Source: Tubiluchus corallicola
Lineage: Eukaryota; Priapulida; Priapulimorpha; Priapulimorphida; Tubiluchidae
Assembly: GCA_030141605.1 (NCBI GenBank)
Contig: JAQGDQ010000146.1
Span: 319,933 to 357,432 of the forward strand
Length of the DNA: 37,500 nt
Direction: 5' to 3'
Below the pieces are notes generated by a model that saw only the letters and a list, made by a program, of their open reading frames with translations, searched no databases and was not told where the DNA came from. Both the position numbers and the translations under genes were made by a program. Of this stretch, positions 32,404-37,500 are shown piece by piece (the stretch's first letter is position 1; each line of letters opens with the position of its first letter).

Positions 32404-33182
32404 GTTAGTATAGTATGGTATGGTATGGCATGGTATGGTATGGTGTGGTGTGGTGTGGTGTGGTGTGGTGTGGTGTGGTGTGGTGTGGTGTGGTATGGTA
32501 TGGTATGGTATGGTATGGTATGGTATGGTATGGTATGGTATAGTATGGTATAGTATAGTATAGTATGGTATAGTATAGTATAGTATAGTATAGTATAGTA
32601 TAGTATAGTATAGTATAGTATAGTATAGTATAGTATAGTATAGTATAGTATAGTATAGTATAGTATGGTATAGTATAGTATAGTATAGTATAGTATAGTA
32701 TAGTATGGTATGGTATGGTATGGTATAGTATAGTATAGTGTGGTACTGTATGGTACAGTATGATACAGTACGGTACAGTACGGTACAGTACGGTACAGTA
32801 CGGTACAGTACGGTACAGTACGGTACAGTACGGTACAGTACGGTACAGTACGGTACAGTACAGTACAGTACAGTACAGTACAGTACAGTACAGCACAGCA
32901 CAGCACAGTACAGTACAGTACAGTACAGTACAGTACAGTACAGTACAGTACAGTACAGTACAGTACAGTACAGTACAGTACAGTACAGTACAGTACAGTA
33001 CAGTACAGTACAGTACAGTACAGTACAGTACAGTACAGTACAGTACAGTACAGTAAAGTAAAGTAAAGTACAGTACAGTACAGTACAGTATAGTATAGTA
33101 TAACATAGTATAACATAACATAGTATAACATAGCATAGCACAGCACAGCACAGCACAGCACAGTACAGTATAGCACAACATA
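32404..33182 (+). repeat. Compound pentanucleotide array: TATGG, TGTGG, TATAG, TACGG/TACAG, TACAG
   Basis: About 780 bp. Blocks: tatgg and tgtgg to about 32540; tatag to about 32735 with islands of tatgg; alternating tacgg tacag (a 10-bp period) at 32752-32865; pure tacag with a cagca island at about 32890-32910; then taaag, taaca and tagca units to 33182. Tyr/Thr/Cys frames are repeat products. Confidence 0.97.
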
Positions 33183-33294
33183 GTATATAATGTAATAGCT
33201 CTGTTTTGTATTTTTATAGTTTGATGTTGTTTTGTTGTATGTACAGTATGTTATTGTAGTATAACGTATATGTCAATAATAAATATGGCATAGC

Positions 33295-33821
33295 ACAGTA
33301 TAGTATAGTGTCACTTTTCATTTGACAACAATTTAAAACACAAAAGTATGCACAGTTACAGTAAAATAAAAGCCACTCTATCCACACAGTTATGAGACAC
33401 CTTAAAATCATTGAAAACAATTATTTTACATATAAATTAAAACAGTCATTAAACAAACATTGAACATATCATTACACTAGTTAAAAGATGATCTTCTTTC
33501 CACCACTAGGTAGCAGGTTTTGGCACATTCTTTTAAACAAATATGGCCTGACAGTATCTGACATAATTTATCATTATCGCTGAACTCATTAAAATTATTG
33601 ATTGTTGCGCTTGGACACTGAAATAACAAAATTAGAATAACGTCATAAAGGGGGTCAATGCAATAGAACATGTTTTTCAGACTCGACCGATAACTGATCA
33701 CAAAAATGACACAATCTTTCATCTTCTGCGATATTAGTGAACCTTCAAATTTCTAACATAATGGGAACAACCCACATCTAAATTTAACTGATGCACTTCT
33801 GTGGATTTCGAGCAATGTACT
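33295..33821 (-). pseudogene. LINE reverse-transcriptase ORF, C-terminal remnant
   Basis: On the minus strand 33821 to 33477 reads STLLEIHRSASVKFRCGLFPL, a stop, then ISQKMKDCVIFVI, NMFYCIDPLYDVI, and later FNEFSDNDKLCQILSG with a final VVERRSSF. The order RFRCG...PL, CxxC-like segment, HFLxCPLYDxxR (here NMFYCIDPLYDVI), LSDxxKLxxLL and terminal FxRR is usual at the C-terminus of CR1/RTE-type LINE ORFs. A stop at 33753-33755 and the lost His show it is dead. Its 3' part ends in a short TATAC-type run that resembles the nearby array. Confidence 0.6.
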
Positions 33822-34611
33822 TGATACATATAATCCAGTGTTACAGTCCTTTTTAAAAAGTCCATACGATCTCAGCTTATTACATAACAGTTATGTATTA
33901 GGCTACGTCACAGAAGTCTTGGACAGTTTTATAACATTTGCTGTGAGTACATTACCGTAGACATTTTAAAGAAACACAAGAAAGTTCCAATTTATGTACC
34001 TATTAATAATTCACTGCTTTTATACACTATCCTGAGAGGGTTTTAAAAATTTACACGTTGCCATTAAGCCGTGGTAATAAATCCTCCACCGCTAAAGCAA
34101 TATGCTAAATTTCCCACCCGGGGGATGATGCGCCTTTGTTTTCTTTAGCAAATGGGTCTCAACGATTTATTAATTGGCTAATTATTTGATCGCGTGTTAT
34201 TAATTCTGATGTTAATTGCATGAAAATTAACAGAAAATTTGCCCAGCCTCTTGTATTTGCGGGCGGGCGAAATTAGCTTCTAATGTCCTTAATGAATTTT
34301 CCATTAACTTTGCAGATAAAAATCGATAAAATTTCAGTGTCGCGCTGCATGGTGTCGCTTCGCTTCGAAAACTGGCAACACTATTTTTGCAAAATAAAGC
34401 AGAAAATATCTGAACACAAATTATTGCACCTAAATTGTGTTTTGTACCAGTGGCTGCAGGTATTTTGTTGACAAATACCTTTTCTATGATAAAAATGCAC
34501 TGCAATGATTAGGCCAGTTGTTGTGGGATGAAAGTGCAGTTGCAGTTACATTTTTGAGAAATAACTCTATAAAGAAACACATGCCTTGTAAAACCGCGGA
34601 TCATTGAACCT
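33822..34611. other. No recognised gene
   Basis: Part near 33822-33890 may be a frame-shifted continuation of the LINE remnant. The rest shows no supported feature. Confidence 0.4.
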
Positions 34612-35275
34612 AAAAATTTTTATTTTATCTATTTATTTATAATAAATCTATGAACTGAAGTCAAGAGGCTTATATGTCCATTAAAACATCGTAAAATATT
34701 TCGACAATGTACAGAAAAAGTAAAATTACTGCTAAAAGTACAAAATACATAGTATATGGTTAGTACAATATAAACACACAAGTAGGTGCAATAAATTAAA
34801 AGTGCCGGTAAAAAGATTAAAACTTGATTAGTACGATAAAATTGTATAATTATGGTAAAAAATTTACATCTTACATCATTTATCAAATCACATATTTTCT
34901 AGTAAATGTTTTTTTAAAAGTTTCTTAAATTTATTTATATTACCGGCTTGTTTTATTTTACTGGGTAAATTATTCCACATTACAGCACCATTATACATGA
35001 CAGAATGTTTCATAACGTTTGTTCTGCACTTAGAAATATGCAATTTGTGGTATTGTCGAGTTTGACATGAATACATACTGCTGTTATAACTGAAAAAATG
35101 GTGATACATATTAAACGAAAGATTATTAACATGTTTGTACATGAACAAGTTAGTTTGCATATAGACTACCTTGGACATTATCAGTACTTTCAAATTTTTA
35201 AAGAGATTGTCGGTACGAGCTCTGTAATACGAGTGTGTCATTAGACGAATGAGCTTTTTTGAACTTTCAATAATC
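34612..35275 (-). mobile_element. LINE 3' end (reverse-transcriptase C-terminus and 3' UTR), minus strand
   Basis: Minus-strand codons from about 35275 read KKLIRLMTHSYYRARTDNLF then KNLKVL, and later NTRQ-like SCQTRQYHKLHISKCRTNVM, GAVMWNNLPSKIKQAGNI and NKFKKLLKKHLLENM. The series LIRLxTxSxxRAxTxxLFxxLKxL, TRQxxxLHxPxxRTN, GxxxWNxLPxxI and FKxxLKxxLL is a familiar C-terminal end of LINE reverse transcriptases (CR1/Jockey-like). The stop is at 34888. The following A/T-rich 3' UTR ends in a taaa-rich tail near 34615. Upstream, the frame is broken by a one-base loss in an A run near 35262 and then enters the 64-bp minisatellite. Confidence 0.8.
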
Positions 35276-36108
35276 TTTCTAAGGTATCTGCATTCTTATT
35301 ACCCCATACTATCATTGCAACAATCAAAGTTTCAGTAATCTTTCTAAGCTATCAGTATACATATTACCCCATACTATCATTGCAGTAATCAAAGTTTCAA
35401 TAATCTTTCTAAGCTATCAGTATACATATTACCCCATACTATACTGCAATAATCAAAGTTTCAATAATCTTTCTAAGGTTTCTGCATACATATTACTCCA
35501 CACTATACTGCAATAATCAAAGTTTTAATAATCTTTCTAAGGTATCTGCATACGTATTCTTATTACCCCATACTATCACTGCAATAATCAAAGTTTTAAT
35601 AATCTTTCTAAGCTATCAGTATACATATTACCCCACACTATACTGCAACAATCAAAGTTTTAATAATCTTTCTAAGGTATCTGCATACATATTACCCCAT
35701 ACTATACTGCAATAATCAAAGTTTTAATAATCTTTCTAAGGTATCTGCATACATATTACCCCATACTATACTGCAATAATCAAAGTTTTAATAATCTTTC
35801 TAAGCTATCAGTATACGTATTACCCCATATTATCACTGCAATAATCAAAGTTTTAACAATCTTTCTAAGCTATCAGTATACGTATTACCCCATACTATAC
35901 TGCAATAATCAAAGTTTTAATAATCTTTCTAAGGTATCTGCATACATATTACTCCATACTATCACTGCAATAATCAAAGTTGCAATAATCTTTCTAAGGT
36001 ATCTGCATACGTATTACCCCATACTATACTGCAATAATCAAAGTTTCAATAATCTTTCTAAGGTATCTGCATACGTATTACCCCATACTATACTGCAATA
36101 ATCAAAGT
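35262..36108 (-). repeat. 64-bp minisatellite built from LINE reverse-transcriptase codons, about 13 units
   Basis: aatctttcta recurs at 35272, 35338, 35402, 35466, 35530, 35601, 35665, 35729, 35793, 35858, 35922, 35987 and 36051. On the minus strand each unit reads DYCSIVWGNTYADTLERLLK plus one base over a codon. This is the LINE segment (xxYCxxVWGxTY...L) that directly precedes the LIRLMTHS part of the neighbouring element. Two unit types alternate (ggtatctgcatac and gctatcagtatac). Confidence 0.9.
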
Positions 36109-36899
36109 AAGGATATGGAAACGTATAATACAGATGTTTATAAGTAGATAAATCTAAATCTAAATATAAATCTAAATTGAGTCGAGTTACTTCAGTTTTT
36201 GATTATTGATTATTGATTTGAGTAATTGATTATTCAATCAGTTCGCGTGAGGTTACGCGTTGCGTAATTTTGCTAATGAATGCGATCAATCATGCTGCCC
36301 TTTGGCAGTCATCATGTAAATTTTCTTATTTAATTTGGCTTAAAATTAATGAAATTATAATCAGTTTTTCGGAATATCATGAGACCCTGAAAATGAATAA
36401 ATTCCTGGTCCGTTTTACCTGAATTACTGAAGGATGTTTGAGGTTTTAATGACGTCCTGTCTAAGTTCATAAATTTAAAAAATCTGCTTTACACACCATT
36501 TTTTCGTGGCTACGTTTCTTGACTTTTTGCGAATTCACTACGTAAGTGAAATGTTCGCGCATTGTTGACATTGTTAGATAGGTAACGACAGTAGCATTTG
36601 CAATGGATATGTGTTTAAAATACTGTAAGGGTTGGCTTTGCGCATTTGCACCATTTGCTATAAAAGAAGTCAACGCGTAGTTTTCTACGTCTCTGTCGTG
36701 GTTGTCACGTCCACCATGTGTGCTGCAATTTCCAGTGCCTAGCAGTGGTTATCACGTTGACAGGCACGTCATAGTTTGAGCCTAATTAATAATCTTTTGT
36801 CTTTCTTTCTTGTGCACTCCGAAGGCTGAGTGCTCGGTCCCTCGACCCAACAATATTTAGTATCAGGTAAACAATAACTGATACTGATGATACCGCGCT
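36109..36899. other. No recognised gene
   Basis: A short aaatctaaatctaaatataa run at about 36150 and gattattgattattgattt at about 36200. No supported gene. Confidence 0.4.
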
Positions 36900-37109
36900 G
36901 TGTGCGCTGCTTTTCTTCAGGACGAATGACGTCATTGGAAGAAGGATGGGCTTGAAAATGGGAACGCTCAAGCATGAAGTGATCGCGACTTTAAAGTGAT
37001 TTTATTAATTACACGAGGAGCTTATTGTAGTTTTATTGCTAAATCCTTCTAAAGTTTTCGCGAACTTTGAAATAAGACTACCTCCTAGAAAGCTTGACCT
37101 CTCCTTTAA
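36900..37109 (+). mobile_element. Kolobok-like TTAA MITE family II, copy 3 (right half)
   Basis: Matches 11665-11872 from ctgcttttcttcaggacgaa to cttgacctctcctttaa, with TTAA at 37106-37109 and TGACGTCA at 36927-36934. The left half is missing. Confidence 0.75.
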
Positions 37110-37500
37110 TAACTGTATCTGTTTATTGAGTTTACTGTGTAAACGTATCTACACATATGCAAACCTATTAATATTCCCATTTCATTCAAAGCTCTCACAA
37201 CCACTCAATATGTTCCCATTACGAGAATATAATTAAATTGATTAAAATTTGAAATTATTTCTTATTAAATCGAGAAATATATCGGTGAAAGGTTAGCCGT
37301 TGATTCGGTTTACTCTCCCAGAAGGTGAATTAGAAATAAGAGCTCGAAACGGAAAATTAGTTTAAGGCATTTTACGACAGATTAACACCGAAGCAAATGG
37401 ATTCTGTAATTAGGTTGTAGAAAATTTGCATTTCCTCGAAAGATTTTAATATAATAATCTCCTTGTATTTTAGTGTAGAAGTCTGTTTAAGGAAAATGGG
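37110..37500. other. No recognised gene
   Basis: No supported feature before the end of the window. Confidence 0.4.

Noticed and set aside
32320-33181. Tyr/Thr/Cys-rich open frames of 250-270 codons on the minus strand
   Set aside because: Products of the TATAG/TACAG array; no non-repeat domain.

Overview
This is an AT-rich window from an animal nuclear genome, probably an invertebrate. It has short exons with GT-AG introns, LINE, SINE-like and MITE remnants, TTAGGG-type telomere-like sequence and many micro- and minisatellites. It has no prokaryotic gene layout. I cannot name the species.

Only one gene is convincingly recognised: the 3' part of a GH3-family acyl-adenylate/amido-synthetase homologue on the + strand at 695-8474. 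Five exons encode the last 239 residues; the 5' end lies outside the window. Intron 1 holds a 34-bp minisatellite, intron 2 a 71-bp one and intron 4 a 77-bp one. The 77-bp array is made from the 3' end of exon 4 plus its splice donor, copied about 21 times. Intron 3 carries a TTAA-flanked MITE. A Tigger/pogo-like MITE begins 20 bp after the stop codon.

From 9.6 kb onward the window is repeat-dominated. The main components are: (i) a TTAA-flanked, TTAAAGG-ended (Kolobok/T2-like) non-autonomous element of about 620-720 bp, with seven copies or fragments in both orientations; (ii) a second TTAAAGG-ended family with three copies, each carrying a perfect TGACGTCA; (iii) a 209-bp piggyBac-like MITE whose empty site is visible in a second copy of its host repeat; (iv) a degenerate TTAGGG block; (v) a MITE with TTTCACA-type ends; (vi) compound tri- and pentanucleotide arrays, some starting at LINE tails; (vii) two minus-strand LINE 3' ends, one with reverse-transcriptase codons amplified into a 64-bp minisatellite.

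A candidate small two-exon gene with an apparent frameshift lies at 28991-29353, downstream of a CRE-containing stretch and directly upstream of a MITE. There is no sign of an operon or of several genes working together. The most unusual structures are the splice-donor array in the GH3 gene and the LINE-codon minisatellite. Both show coding sequence turned into tandem repeat.
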